Assembly: GCA_046728155.1 (NCBI GenBank)
Contig: JBKPDY010000014.1
Coordinates: 1 to 64,000, forward strand
Source of the DNA: CAWDLX01 sp046728155
Lineage (GTDB): Bacteria; Actinomycetota; Actinomycetes; Mycobacteriales; Micromonosporaceae
Direction: 5' to 3'
DNA: 64,000 nucleotides
The position numbers and the translations under genes are program-made. Of the stretch, positions 51,134 through 60,372 are shown one piece after another (positions within the stretch are counted from its first letter, which is position 1; the number at the start of each line of letters is the position of its first letter). The notes below the pieces were generated by a model, which had not been told where the DNA came from, searched no databases, and saw only the letters and a list, made by a program, of their open reading frames with translations.

Positions 51134-51754
51134 GTGACGTACGACAACCGGCGTCAGGCCGGGGAAGTCCTCGCTCGCGCGCTGGCCGGATACGCGGGCC
51201 GCGACGACGTGGTGGTGCTGGGCCTGGTCCGCGGGGGCGTTCCGGTGGCCGCCCAGGTCGCGGGCGCCCTCAGCGCACCTCTGGATGTCCTGGTCGTTCG
51301 CAAGCTCGGCGTGCCATGGTCGCCGGAGGTGGCGTTCGGTGCGCTAGGTCCGGGTGGCGTAGTCGTTCACAATCCGGCCGTCGAGGCTCGGCTCGCCGAG
51401 TCCGACATCGCCGGCGTCATCGCGGCCGAGTCGGCTGAGCTTTCCCGTCGCGAATCCGCGTACCGGGGAAGGCGTCCGCCGCTGTCACTGACCGGGAAGA
51501 TCGCCATCATCGTCGATGATGGCCTCGCCACCGGCGCGACCGCCCGGGCGGCGGTGGCCGTGGCCCGGCGGATGGGTGCGACGGCGGTCGTGGTCGCCGT
51601 CCCGGTCGGGGCCGTGGACGCGGTCGACCTGCTCGCCGCCGAGGCCGACAAGGTCGTGTGCCCGCTGCGTCCGGACCCGTTCGGCGCGGTCAGCGCGTAC
51701 TACGCATCCTTCCCACAGACGTCCGACCGGGAGGTGATGGCTCTGTTGGGCTGA
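51134..51754 (+). CDS. Phosphoribosyltransferase
   Basis: 206 residues from GTG 51134. PRPP-binding loop IIVDDGLATGATARAAV (about residue 122) and the GLVRGGVPVAAQVAGALSAPL opening fold identify a type I phosphoribosyltransferase, close to the orphan phosphoribosyltransferases often found in actinobacteria. The base acceptor is not known. A hairpin overlaps its stop codon and the stop of the convergent lipoprotein gene. Confidence 0.9.
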   Translation: MTYDNRRQAGEVLARALAGYAGRDDVVVLGLVRGGVPVAAQVAGALSAPLDVLVVRKLGVPWSPEVAFGALGPGGVVVHNPAVEARLAESDIAGVIAAESAELSRRESAYRGRRPPLSLTGKIAIIVDDGLATGATARAAVAVARRMGATAVVVAVPVGAVDAVDLLAAEADKVVCPLRPDPFGAVSAYYASFPQTSDREVMALLG

Positions 51755-51773
51755 CGACGCGCTCGCTCGTCAG
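51751..51773. terminator. Hairpin overlapping both convergent stop codons
   Basis: CTGACGA (51751-51757) pairs with TCGTCAG (51767-51773) around a 9-nt loop. It contains the phosphoribosyltransferase TGA (51752-51754) and the lipoprotein stop (51770-51772), so it is well placed to end both transcripts. Confidence 0.6.
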
Positions 51774-52507
51774 CTCGACGGCCTGAGTTTGGAGACGTCG
51801 ATCACCTGATCGGCTGGCGGCGTCCTGATGTCCACCGGCTGGTTGTACTCGGTGAAGTCGATTGCGCCCTCGCCCGTGGGGCCTTCCAACCGCAGCGGGT
51901 ACGGCTCGCCCTGGGTCGCCACCCACAGCGTGCCGGGGCTGTCGCCGCCCTTCTCGACCAGAGAGATCGCTGGGGTTCCGTTGATCGTCTTGGTCTCGCC
52001 CTTGGTGGCCTCGCCCGTGAGATCCATCTGGTCGACGAGGTCGAAGAAGCCGGCGAGCTGGCCGTACGTCGCGTCGGTGGTGCTGGCCTTGAGGTACTTG
52101 CCCTGCAGTAGCGTCGCGATCACATCGCCCTTGTCGCCGGCGAACTGCTTCCAGAAGGCGGCGTCAGCCTTCATGTAGACGTTGGTGCCCGTCCGCGTGA
52201 GCTCCACGGTCTGGCCATCCATCGTGAGCGTTCCCACGCCCAGGTTCTTGTCGGTTACCTTGAGGTCGAGGCCGATGGTCTTGCCGCCGGTCGTGATCTG
52301 GCCATTGATGTGGACGGATGACGCGCCCTTGAGCGCGGTGACAGCCTTGGTGAGGATGTCGGCCGCGGGAAGGGCCGCTATGCCATTGTCGGAGGGGGTC
52401 GGTGTCGGCGTCGCGGTCGGTGTGCCAGCGTTCCCGCCCTGGGAGCCGCACCCCGAGACGAGTGCGGCGACGATGGCGAATGGTATGAGGTGGCGCGTGG
52501 CGCGCAT
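51770..52507 (-). CDS. LppX/LprAFG-like lipoprotein
   Basis: 245 residues from ATG 52507 (GAGGAG 8-9 nt upstream). Signal peptide MRATRHLIPFAIVAALVSGC with lipobox LVSGC. A Thr/Pro linker precedes a lipid-binding LolA/LppX-like fold: VTALKGASSVHINGQITTGG, YMKADAAFWKQFAG and DIRTPPADQVIDVS. Homologues (LprG, LppX) carry lipids in the mycobacterial envelope. It is followed upstream by about 416 bp without a convincing gene. Confidence 0.88.
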   Translation of the reverse strand: MRATRHLIPFAIVAALVSGCGSQGGNAGTPTATPTPTPSDNGIAALPAADILTKAVTALKGASSVHINGQITTGGKTIGLDLKVTDKNLGVGTLTMDGQTVELTRTGTNVYMKADAAFWKQFAGDKGDVIATLLQGKYLKASTTDATYGQLAGFFDLVDQMDLTGEATKGETKTINGTPAISLVEKGGDSPGTLWVATQGEPYPLRLEGPTGEGAIDFTEYNQPVDIRTPPADQVIDVSKLRPSS

Positions 52508-52923
52508 GAGTCGACTCCTCAGCATTGACGACGAGACCCCCATTGTGTGGGATCGAATCGCGTGATCGCTTGCCCGATCGACGATATCGGCCAGGTCGGT
52601 GGCTGAACCGTGATGTAGATTCGGGAAATTGTTTACCGCTTTGGCATTGCCCACGCTGACGTCCGGGCTTGTTGTCACTGCGCCGTCCCGGGTCGTCGGG
52701 ACCTACCTTGCCACTTCACATCATGGGCCGCGCCCTCGGCACGAATGTCGGCCGTCGCGGGCCCGTCCCTTTTGCGTCCTCGTCATGGCCGTGGAACACG
52801 CACGTCGACACCAGGGGAAGGCCCGCTGGAGGTGTTGCCAGGATGAACGACGGACATGCGGCAGATGGCAATGACGACGTGACCGGTGCGCACCTGACCT
52901 GTGCGACTGGCTCAGTGCTCGCC
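52508..52923. other. Non-coding stretch upstream of the lipoprotein gene with repeat remnant
   Basis: About 416 bp without a supported gene. From 52628 to about 52715 it resembles 60456-60545: both share ATTGTTTACC, CACGCTG, CGTCCGGGCTTGTT and a CTTG(G)CCAC end. This suggests a shared mobile-element fragment. The lipoprotein promoter must also be here, but no clear site was named. Confidence 0.5.
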
Positions 52924-54654
52924 TCAGCCGTGCCAGGACCTCCAGAGCGCGGCGTAGGCGCCATCGGCCCTAATGAGGGCGTCGTGGCTGCCGAGCTCGG
53001 TGATCCGACCGTCCTCCATCACCGCCACACGGTCGGCGTCGTACGCGGTGTTGAGTCGGTGCGCGATGGCGATGACGGTACGTCCGGTGAGGACGGCCGC
53101 GAGCGCGCGCTCAGTCCGCCGGGCGGTCGTCGGATCGAGTGCCGCGGTGGCCTCGTCCAGGATCAGCGTATGGGGATCGGCGAGCACGAGTCTGGCCAGC
53201 GCGAGTTGCTGGGCGTCGGCGCCTCCGAGTTCGCGAGCTCCGCCCCCGAGCTTCGTCTCCAGCCCGTCGGGCAGATCCGCGTACCAGTCGGCGCCGACGG
53301 CGGCAAGCGCGGAGCGCATCTGGTCGTCGGACGCATCGGGCGCGGCGAAGGCGAGGTTGTCGCGTAGCGACCCGATGAAGACGTGGTGTTCCTGGGTGAC
53401 GAGGGCGATCCTGCGGCGGCGCTCGGCAGGATCCAGGTCGGTGACCGGGCAGCCGCCGAGGCTCACCACCCCGTCGCGGGGCACGTCAACCCCGGCGAGC
53501 AGCCGGGCGAGCGTGGACTTTCCGGCCCCCGAAGGGCCGACAATGGCGAGCCGCTCGCCGGGACGCACGTCGAGGTCGATGCCATGCAGCACATCGCGGC
53601 CATCCACATAGGAGAACCGGGCCCCGCGCACCACGATCTGCTGACCGCGCGGCGCCGATTCACGGCCGCGCGGCTCCGGCGGCACCTGACCGACGCCCAG
53701 CACGCGCGCGAACGAGGCGATGCCACGCTGCGCCTGCTCAACCCACTGCAGTAGCCGATCCAGTGGGTCGACCGCCTGCTGCAGATACAGCGCCGCGGCG
53801 ACCACCTCGCCGAGCGTGACCGTGCCCCGGGTGAGGAAGAACCCACCGACGGCCAGGATTGCCGCGATCGGCACCGCGTAGCTGGCCTCCACCACCGGGA
53901 AGAACACCGAGCGCAGCGCCAGGGTCCTCCGCCGTGTGGCCCATACCCGGCCAATGCGTTCGGTTCCGTGCTCGATGCGGCTGCTGGTCAGCCGAAGCGC
54001 CTCGACCGTGCGCGCTCCCTCGGCCGTCGTGGTCAACGCATCCGTCAGGTCCGCGGTCGCCGCGCCTTCCGCAAGGTACGCGGGTGCGGCGCGACGCACG
54101 TACCAGCGAGACACGACGTAGATCGAAGGCAGCCCGGTCAGCGCGACCAACCCAAGCAGCGGGTCCAGCAGGAACACCGCGCCGAAGAGCAGCGACAGGT
54201 GCGCCGAGGCTATAACGAACACGGGCACCACGTCGCGAACCATGGTCCCGACGGTCGAGACGTCGACCGAACTGCGGGTCGCGAGATCCCCGCTCCCGGC
54301 GCGCTCGACCGCGGAGACGGGCAGGTCGAGCGTCCGTGACACGAACTCCTCGCGCAGACTCGCGAGGGCGCGCTCGCCGAGCCTGTGGCCCGCGTAGTAG
54401 GCGTACCGGGTGAGCAGGCCCTGGGCCAGTACGCAGGCGCCGATCGCGACAGCGAGGCGATCGACGGTCGCCGCGCGCGCCCCAGCGGCGACCTCGTCGA
54501 CGATGCGTCCGAGCAGCCATGGCGCGGCGAGTCCGGTCACCGCGGCGATGCCGTGCAGCGCGAGGACGATGACCAATGCCTGTCGATCGCGGGCGATGAG
54601 GCCCCGGGCCGCTCGGCGAACGGCGGCCCGGTCCGCGACCGGAAGCGCGGTCAT
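52924..54654 (-). CDS. ABC exporter half, catalytic Walker A/B, degenerate signature
   Basis: 576 residues. Six-TM exporter domain (to about residue 310), then NBD. Walker A IVGPSGAGKSTLARLL and Walker B HTLILDEATAALD with catalytic Glu are intact. The signature is GGGARELGGADAQQ, not LSGGQ, so this half cannot close the second site normally. ATG 54654 overlaps the TGA of copy F (ATGA). It works with the upstream half-transporter, whose Walker A is degenerate but signature intact. Cargo unknown. Confidence 0.92.
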   Translation of the reverse strand: MTALPVADRAAVRRAARGLIARDRQALVIVLALHGIAAVTGLAAPWLLGRIVDEVAAGARAATVDRLAVAIGACVLAQGLLTRYAYYAGHRLGERALASLREEFVSRTLDLPVSAVERAGSGDLATRSSVDVSTVGTMVRDVVPVFVIASAHLSLLFGAVFLLDPLLGLVALTGLPSIYVVSRWYVRRAAPAYLAEGAATADLTDALTTTAEGARTVEALRLTSSRIEHGTERIGRVWATRRRTLALRSVFFPVVEASYAVPIAAILAVGGFFLTRGTVTLGEVVAAALYLQQAVDPLDRLLQWVEQAQRGIASFARVLGVGQVPPEPRGRESAPRGQQIVVRGARFSYVDGRDVLHGIDLDVRPGERLAIVGPSGAGKSTLARLLAGVDVPRDGVVSLGGCPVTDLDPAERRRRIALVTQEHHVFIGSLRDNLAFAAPDASDDQMRSALAAVGADWYADLPDGLETKLGGGARELGGADAQQLALARLVLADPHTLILDEATAALDPTTARRTERALAAVLTGRTVIAIAHRLNTAYDADRVAVMEDGRITELGSHDALIRADGAYAALWRSWHG

Positions 54655-54731
54655 CTCGCCTCGCCTCCGCGCTCGCTCCGCTCATCGGGCCAGACGGCCC
54701 TGCGATGCTCACTCGCTGTCGGCTCGGTCAT
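54651..54731 (-). repeat. MIRU-like leader element, copy F (between two ABC genes)
   Basis: 81 nt, one intact micro-ORF from ATG 54731 (MTEPTASEHR, then RAVWPDERSERGGEAR, TGA). The first ABC gene's TGA overlaps the micro-ORF ATG, and the micro-ORF TGA overlaps the second ABC gene's ATG. Both junctions are ATGA. Removing the element would leave a simple ATGA overlap, so it looks like an insertion into a pre-existing coupled junction with a 4-bp duplication. Confidence 0.9.
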
Positions 54732-56497
54732 CGCGGCGCCCCGTGGGATTCGGCCGACCCGACGATATCCGCGAGACCGCTGACCTCGAGATCGCTGTCG
54801 CGATGCACCAACGCGCGATAGGCCTCGTGGTCCTCGACAAGCTCGACGTGGGTGCCGGTCGCGACGATCCGGCCCTCACGCAGGAACGCAATGGTGTCGG
54901 CATGCCCAAGCATGAGGGGCGACGTGGTCACCACGACCGTGGTTCGTCCGGCCCGCGCTTCAGGCAGCCTCCCCGCGATGCGGGCCTCGGTGTGCGCGTC
55001 CACGGCGGACGACGGGTCGAGGAGGATCAGCACCTCCGGCTCGGCGAGCAGGGCCCGCGCCAATCGGACGCGCTGTCGCTCACCGCCGGACAGCGTGCGC
55101 GCCCGAGTGGCCACTGGCGTGGCCAGGCCTCGCGGTAGCGCGTCGGCGACGTCCTCGGCCGACGCCGTCCGCAGGGCTGCCCAGACGTCGGCCTCGCTCG
55201 TCCCGGGCCGTACCCGCAGGATGTCCCGCAGCGTTCCCCCGAAGATGTACGAGTCGTGGTCCGCCACGTGGATCCGCGCCCGAACCTCATCGATGGCCAC
55301 GCCGGCCAACGGGACGCCGCCCCAGGTGACATCGCTGACGACAAAGCGCCCAAGCCGGTCGGCCAGCGCGGTGGCCTCGGCCGGATCGGAGGCGGCAACG
55401 CCGACAAGCCATCCCGAAGGCACCGTGAGCCCGGTCGCGGGATCGTGCAGGTCGGCTGGGCGGTCCGGCGCCGGCATCCGGGGCCCGCCGCCGCCGGCGT
55501 CGTCCGGTGTCATGTTGAGCAGGGCGATGATCCGGCGGGCCGCCACCCGCCCCCGGATCATGTCGTAGCCGGCCTCGAGCAGGAACCACACCGGGACCAC
55601 GAGAATCGCCACGTATCCATACACGGCGACCATCTGACCAATGGAGATGTCGCCGCCGGCGGCCATTCGCGCAGACAGCCACACCACCGCGGCGAGAAAG
55701 ATCCCCGGTATTACGATCATCATCGCCTCGATCCAACTGCTGACGGCGCCGACGCGGTACCCCTCGGCGAGCAGGGTCTGAGACCGGGCTGCGTACCGTC
55801 GTGCGAAGAGGCCGCGCCCGCCGACGCCGGCGAGCACGCGCAGGCCCGCCACGATGTCCGTCGCCCGGGTCGTGAGGAGGCCCTGCTCGTGCCGGTACGC
55901 CGACTCTGCACGTTCCAGCCGGCGGAGCAGGGGTCCGACGAGCAATGCGATCGATGGCACACCGAGCAGCACGAACGCCGCCAGCAGCGGGGAGAAGGAC
56001 CACAGCACGACGGCGACGACTGCGTACGCGATAACCGCGCCCACACCGGGTCCGGTCATCGTGAGCACGTACGACACGTACATGATGTCGGTGCCCGTGA
56101 CGGTGGCGACCTCCCCGGCGGCGAGCTTGCGGGGAAGCACAGCGCCGATCCGGGACAGGTGACGCAGTAGAACCCCCGCGGAGCGGGCGGTCGCATCCTC
56201 GCGGACGAACGTCATCGTCCGGTGCCGCATGATGCCGAGGTACGCGAGCCCAACTCCCGCGCCGACGATCGCGAGAACCCACAGAGCCAGAGCCCGGTTG
56301 TCATGCGCGCGGAGCCCGTCGTCGATGGCCCGCGCGACGAGGTACGGCCGGGCCGACAGCCCGACCATCCAGGCCGTGCCGATGACGCTTCCGCGCAGCA
56401 CCCGCCATGGTTGGGACCAGACCAGCCACCAGATGTATCGCAGCGGCGCCCTCGTATCCGGAGTACCGGGATCGGGATGGGGAATCCGCGGGGGCAC
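54728..56497 (-). CDS. ABC exporter half with degenerate Walker A, intact signature
   Basis: 589 residues from GTG 56497. Six TM segments (to about residue 310). In the NBD the P-loop is GVAASDPAEATAL, lacking GxGK(S/T), and Walker B reads VLILLDPSSAVD, without the usual catalytic Glu. The signature TLSGGERQRVRLARAL is intact. Paired with the downstream half, one working ATP site would form (partner Walker A plus this signature) and the other would be inactive. A heterodimeric exporter with an asymmetric site is the best reading. Confidence 0.92.
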   Translation of the reverse strand: MPPRIPHPDPGTPDTRAPLRYIWWLVWSQPWRVLRGSVIGTAWMVGLSARPYLVARAIDDGLRAHDNRALALWVLAIVGAGVGLAYLGIMRHRTMTFVREDATARSAGVLLRHLSRIGAVLPRKLAAGEVATVTGTDIMYVSYVLTMTGPGVGAVIAYAVVAVVLWSFSPLLAAFVLLGVPSIALLVGPLLRRLERAESAYRHEQGLLTTRATDIVAGLRVLAGVGGRGLFARRYAARSQTLLAEGYRVGAVSSWIEAMMIVIPGIFLAAVVWLSARMAAGGDISIGQMVAVYGYVAILVVPVWFLLEAGYDMIRGRVAARRIIALLNMTPDDAGGGGPRMPAPDRPADLHDPATGLTVPSGWLVGVAASDPAEATALADRLGRFVVSDVTWGGVPLAGVAIDEVRARIHVADHDSYIFGGTLRDILRVRPGTSEADVWAALRTASAEDVADALPRGLATPVATRARTLSGGERQRVRLARALLAEPEVLILLDPSSAVDAHTEARIAGRLPEARAGRTTVVVTTSPLMLGHADTIAFLREGRIVATGTHVELVEDHEAYRALVHRDSDLEVSGLADIVGSAESHGAPR

Positions 56498-56939
56498 GCG
56501 CCCAGGCTACCGATCACGCTCGTATCGACTGCCCCAATTTTGGCTCGCCCGGGTTGGAGCGCGGGCCGGTCGGGTCCCGACACTCGTCCAACCCCTTCCG
56601 TCGCTGGCGTGTCCTGGGGAACGGCGCGCCGGGATGCCTTGCCGTCCTTCGCCGGGTACGTGCGAGCAGGCACAGCGAGCTGCTGCGCTTCGCTCACGTG
56701 CTCGCCGGCGTCCCACCACCTGGCCGCCGACCTCATGAAGGAGCCGCTGGAACGGGCCGGCCGGCCTAGCGGCGCGGGGGGAGGCAGATCCCGTCGTCTG
56801 CCCGCTCGTTCCGGCGCCATCCGGGGCGGTCATCCGCTTCGATCGCTCCATCTCCCAGGTTACCGACACGAGGTTGGTCAGTTGTTGAGCCGGGACTTCG
56901 CAGAGCCTCGATAGTCGCTACGCGCGGTAGCGTCTGTGA
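56498..56939. other. Intergenic stretch, no gene seen
   Basis: About 440 bp between the ABC exporter gene and the phosphoribosyltransferase gene. Open frames here have skewed composition and no recognisable protein. No tRNA or repeat was identified. It probably holds promoters of both neighbours. Confidence 0.45.
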
Positions 56940-57455
56940 ATGGTGGCAACCGAACAAGAGGAACTCTCCTGGCCCGTCTTCGGCCACGCGTGTCGCCAGC
57001 TCGCCGGGCTCATCGCATCGGATGGATTTGAGCCCGACATCATCCTCGCGATCGCACGCGGCGGGCTGTTCGTGGCCGGCGCCCTGGGGTACGCGCTCGA
57101 TGTCAAGAACCTTCACGTGACCAATGTCGAGTTCTACACCGGCGTAGACGCCCGACTCGACATGCCCGTCATGCTTCCTCCCGTGCCCAGTGTGGTGGAC
57201 CTCTCCGGCGCGACGGTGCTCATCGCCGACGACGTGGCCGACACGGGTGGCACGCTCAAGCTCGTCAAGGAGTTCTGCGCCGAGCACGTCCGTGAGGTTC
57301 GATGTGCCGTCGTGTATGAGAAGCCGCACTCGCTGGTCAAGTGCGAGTACGTGTGGAGGCGGATCGACCGGTGGATCGACTTCCCATGGTCGGCGCAACC
57401 TCCTATCATCGCGCGTCGATCAGGGGCAGCCGTCCCACAACCAACGGAAGCGTAG
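56940..57455 (+). CDS. Phosphoribosyltransferase-domain protein
   Basis: 171 residues. The PRPP-binding motif is LIADDVADTGGTLKLVKEF, with the family N-terminal GFEPDIILAIARGGLFVAGALGYAL and the hood region FYTGVDARLDM. It resembles the small PRTase proteins annotated as hypoxanthine or xanthine phosphoribosyltransferase-like in actinobacteria, and the exact base is unknown. Start 56940 gives MVATEQEELSWPVFG, which fits the family. Confidence 0.88.
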   Translation: MVATEQEELSWPVFGHACRQLAGLIASDGFEPDIILAIARGGLFVAGALGYALDVKNLHVTNVEFYTGVDARLDMPVMLPPVPSVVDLSGATVLIADDVADTGGTLKLVKEFCAEHVREVRCAVVYEKPHSLVKCEYVWRRIDRWIDFPWSAQPPIIARRSGAAVPQPTEA

Positions 57456-58016
57456 CCTCTCGGCGTCTTCTCAGCGTCCAATCCATGCTCGATGACTGGA
57501 ACAGGAGGACTTGCAAGCTTACCGCGACGGAATCACGCTGGCGCTGCTCGAAAACTACCTGGTGACGCCACCGCCGACGGCGTCGGCGGTGCCCAGCCGA
57601 GCCGACCCGGTCAGGTGACCCACACGTTGCGCATGAACCGAGCAGCAGCCCGGCCTGATCGCCGCGATGGTTACGGCGCGGCCAGATAGTCCAAAACGCC
57701 TCAGCAGACATCGCGCCAGCATCGCCCCGGCGCTGTGGAACGTCGGGCTGGATCGGCGTCAGGGTCCACGCGACGACCGAACAGGTCATCGCTGCCGCCG
57801 CGGAAGCCGTGCAGCACTTCGACGAACTCGCCGCGAACGAACCTGGGCGCCCAGCTTCTGCGGTCAAGATCAGGCTGCCCGGATCTGCCGCGATCCGGGC
57901 GGCTCGGCGACCCGGAACTGCCGACGAGCGGTAGTCAGCATTTCCGTTCAGTGCTGTGATGGGAACGACGCCTCGCGTCGCGAGACGCACTCGACTTGTG
58001 CCGGGAGGTCAGCCCG
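57456..58016. other. Non-coding or decayed stretch with a possible gene remnant
   Basis: About 560 bp without an intact gene. Between about 57670 and 57934 a plus-strand frame reads WIGVRVHATTEQVIAAAAEA and VQHFDELAANEPGRPASAV before a TAG at about 57934, with normal codon use but no start. It could be the 3' end of a decayed gene. Nothing else was recognised. Confidence 0.35.
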
Positions 58017-58625
58017 ATGAGAGGGGTGAGCACGGGATACGCCCTCGCATACCGCTTCGGGCTCACTCCGTGGGAGCGTTATGGAAGGGTCGCGGCGGCG
58101 AGTATCAGGGCCCTGCTGGACCGGGAGGAGGCAGAGCGGCCGCTGCCGCTCGGTCGGGCCCTCGATCTCGGCTGCGGCCGTGGCCAGAAAACCCACGAAC
58201 TCGCAAGGAGGGGTTGGGAGGCCGTGGGGATCGACATCATCCCGCGCGCGATCGACGCGGCGAACCGCAGGCGCGTCGCCGGCGCCACCTTCGTGGTGGG
58301 CGACGTGACGGACCTCGCGCCGGTCGACCTAGGTACGTTCGACTTCTTCTTCGACGTCGGCTGCTTCCAGGGCCTGAGCTCCGAGCAGCGTCTCGCCGAG
58401 GGTCGAGGTGTCTCTGCGCTTGCCTTACCCGGTGCGACGCTGCTGATGCTCGCCTTTCAGCCGACCCGTATGCGTTCCGTTGTGGGTGGCGTGTCGAGGG
58501 CGGACGTCGAGGCCGCATTCCCGGGCTGGGAGAGGCTCTCGGTCGAGCCCGCGGACACCGCGGGGCTGGGGTGGCCGCTGACGAAGACAGCGCCGCAGTG
58601 GTACCGGCTCCGCCGGCAGGCCTAG
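58017..58625 (+). CDS. Class I SAM-dependent methyltransferase
   Basis: 202 residues from ATG 58017 (GGGAGGT 7 nt upstream). SAM-binding motif I is ALDLGCGRGQKTHELARRG; motif II GIDIIPRAIDAANRR; motif III DVTDLAPVDLGTFDFFFDVG. The C-terminus ends in KTAPQWYRLRRQA. Substrate unknown. It is separated from the truncated mobile-element-like gene by about 85 bp. Confidence 0.85.
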   Translation: MRGVSTGYALAYRFGLTPWERYGRVAAASIRALLDREEAERPLPLGRALDLGCGRGQKTHELARRGWEAVGIDIIPRAIDAANRRRVAGATFVVGDVTDLAPVDLGTFDFFFDVGCFQGLSSEQRLAEGRGVSALALPGATLLMLAFQPTRMRSVVGGVSRADVEAAFPGWERLSVEPADTAGLGWPLTKTAPQWYRLRRQA

Positions 58626-58709
58626 CGCTGCTGGGTGTTGCTTTTCTCGACGTTTGAGCCAAGTTTTGGGCGTTCGTGCTGAGTTGTCTGGGCTGTCGGC
58701 ATGGTTGTC

Positions 58710-59513
58710 CTATGTGGTCAGTGCGGGTGAGCCGAGCCGGGACTGTCCTATGTAGTCGCTGATGTACGTATCGATGGTGCGGAGTGCCTGTCGTAGTGGC
58801 AATGGGGCCGGTATCCGGTCGGCGGCGGTCAATGGGCGTAGCAGGCGGTCGTGCAGCTTGGTGTAGAAGATGGCGATGCGTTGCCCATCGGGGGTGAGCG
58901 TGTAGCGGTTGGTGCCGGGTAGCCGGACGATGAGACCCTTGAGGCGAAGGCGCCGAAGGTCGTAGCTCATCTGGCCGGTTGTGTAGGCGACGCCGAGCAG
59001 CTCGCCAACACGGGCGCGAAGGCTCCGGTTGGTGATGCCGGTGACGGCGAGCAGACACGCGCACAAGGCGCCGGCCAGGGCCATGACCCGGGGGTCGCCG
59101 AACCGCAGGGCCGGGGCCCTCCGCCCCTCCACAAGGGTGGGGTGCGCCACCCGCTCAAAGGCTGGGCTGGCGAGGAGACAGCCCTGACCGACCCGGACAG
59201 TATCCAGCAATCGTCGGTTAGCGTCACGGGCCTTGGCCACGAGTTCGGGCAGATGCTCCAGCCGGCGCAGCACGCCCAGGTCGTTCGGGTCGTTGACCAC
59301 CGTCTCGACCCGATACGCGCGGCCGTCCTTCAAATACTGCTTGATCCGGGAATGCTTGAAGTTCGCGTTGACCACGACCGTGTCGGTGTAGCGGTCGATG
59401 GCGGTGTGAAACGTCGTCGTGGTGTCCCGGGCGAGCCGCCGCCCGAAGATAATCTCGACATGGTCGGCGCGGCCGATGTCGAGGTTATCGGCGACCAGCG
59501 CCTCGAACGCGCG
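58710..59513 (-). pseudogene. N-terminally truncated winged-helix protein of a mobile-associated family
   Basis: About 267 C-terminal residues (RAFEALVADNLDIGRADHVEIIFGRR onward in two parts). The body has RIKQYLKDGRAYRVETVVND, LRRLEHLPELVAKARDANRR, QMSYDLRRLRLKGLIVRLPG and a C-terminal DGQRIAIFYTKLHDRLLRPL. I recall a large unnamed protein family with these blocks scattered in actinobacterial genomes, often in mobile contexts, but cannot prove it. At about 59,510 the frame changes from family-like sequence to a stretch antisense to a methyltransferase, so the N-terminal part is lost. Confidence 0.6.
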
Positions 59514-60144
59514 TGTGCTCGACCTCGAGCCAGGCATGGCGGTGCTCGACCTCGCCTGCGGCCACGGTCGGATCGCGAACCGGTTGGCCGCGCGCGGCTG
59601 CGCCGTCACCGGACTCGACGCGGTCGCGGAGTTTCTCGACCTCGCTCGGAGCGGCGCGGCCGCCCTGGGCGTGTCCGTCGAGTACGTGCGCGGCGACATC
59701 CGCAAACTCCCGTGGACCGCCAGGTTCGACCGGGTCGTGAGTTGGTTCACCGCCTACGGCTACTTCGACGATCAGGGCAACCGCACGGTGCTCGCGGAGG
59801 CGGTCCGGGTGTTGCGGCCGGGCGGTCGGCTGCTGGTGGAGCTCAACAACCGGGACTGGATCGTACGCAACTTCCAGCCGCACCGGGTGACCCAGCTCGG
59901 CGACGACTTCATGATCGACCGGTCCGGCCCGCCGGACCCGCTCACGGGCCGGATGATCACCGAACGCACCCTGATCCGCGACGGCATGGTCCGGCACATG
60001 TCGTTCGACCTCCGCCAGTTCGCATTCACCGAGCTGCGCGACTGGCTCCTCGACGCGGGCTTCAGCCGGGTCGACGGGCTCAACGAGCGCGGTGCGCCAC
60101 TCACCATGGAGAGCCGCCGCATGATCGTAGTTGCATTCCGCTAG
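59512..60144 (+). pseudogene. N-terminally truncated class I methyltransferase
   Basis: About 210 C-terminal residues of a methyltransferase: GMAVLDLACGHGRIANRLAA (motif I), VTGLDAVAEFLDLAR, GDIRKLPWTARFDRVVSWFT, VLRPGGRLLVELNN, ending MIVVAFR. Family members have about 50-60 residues before motif I; here upstream sequence is antisense to the truncated winged-helix gene. The junction near 59,510 therefore removed the start of both genes. No start with good support was found. Confidence 0.65.
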
Positions 60145-60372
60145 CGCCAAGATCGACCCGCGGTGCCAACTCGACGCGGTGCTGCGTGGGGCGGTGGGGT
60201 CAGTGTTGGCATCGGTTCGAAGCGACTCGAGGCGGTGCCGCCAGCGCTGTTGGAGCCTGCGTTAGTCGCCGGCCTGTAGCGGGCTCCTGCCCGCTCATAC
60301 GACTAGACGAAGTGTGGTACTTGACAACGCGCAACAGCCATCCACAATGGAGCTCGCAACGTACGCAGTGGT

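Noticed and set aside
56498..56939. Small protein on the minus strand near 56507-56869
   Set aside because: Composition is Arg/Ser/Gly-rich, with no start site support or recognisable fold, so it was left as intergenic.
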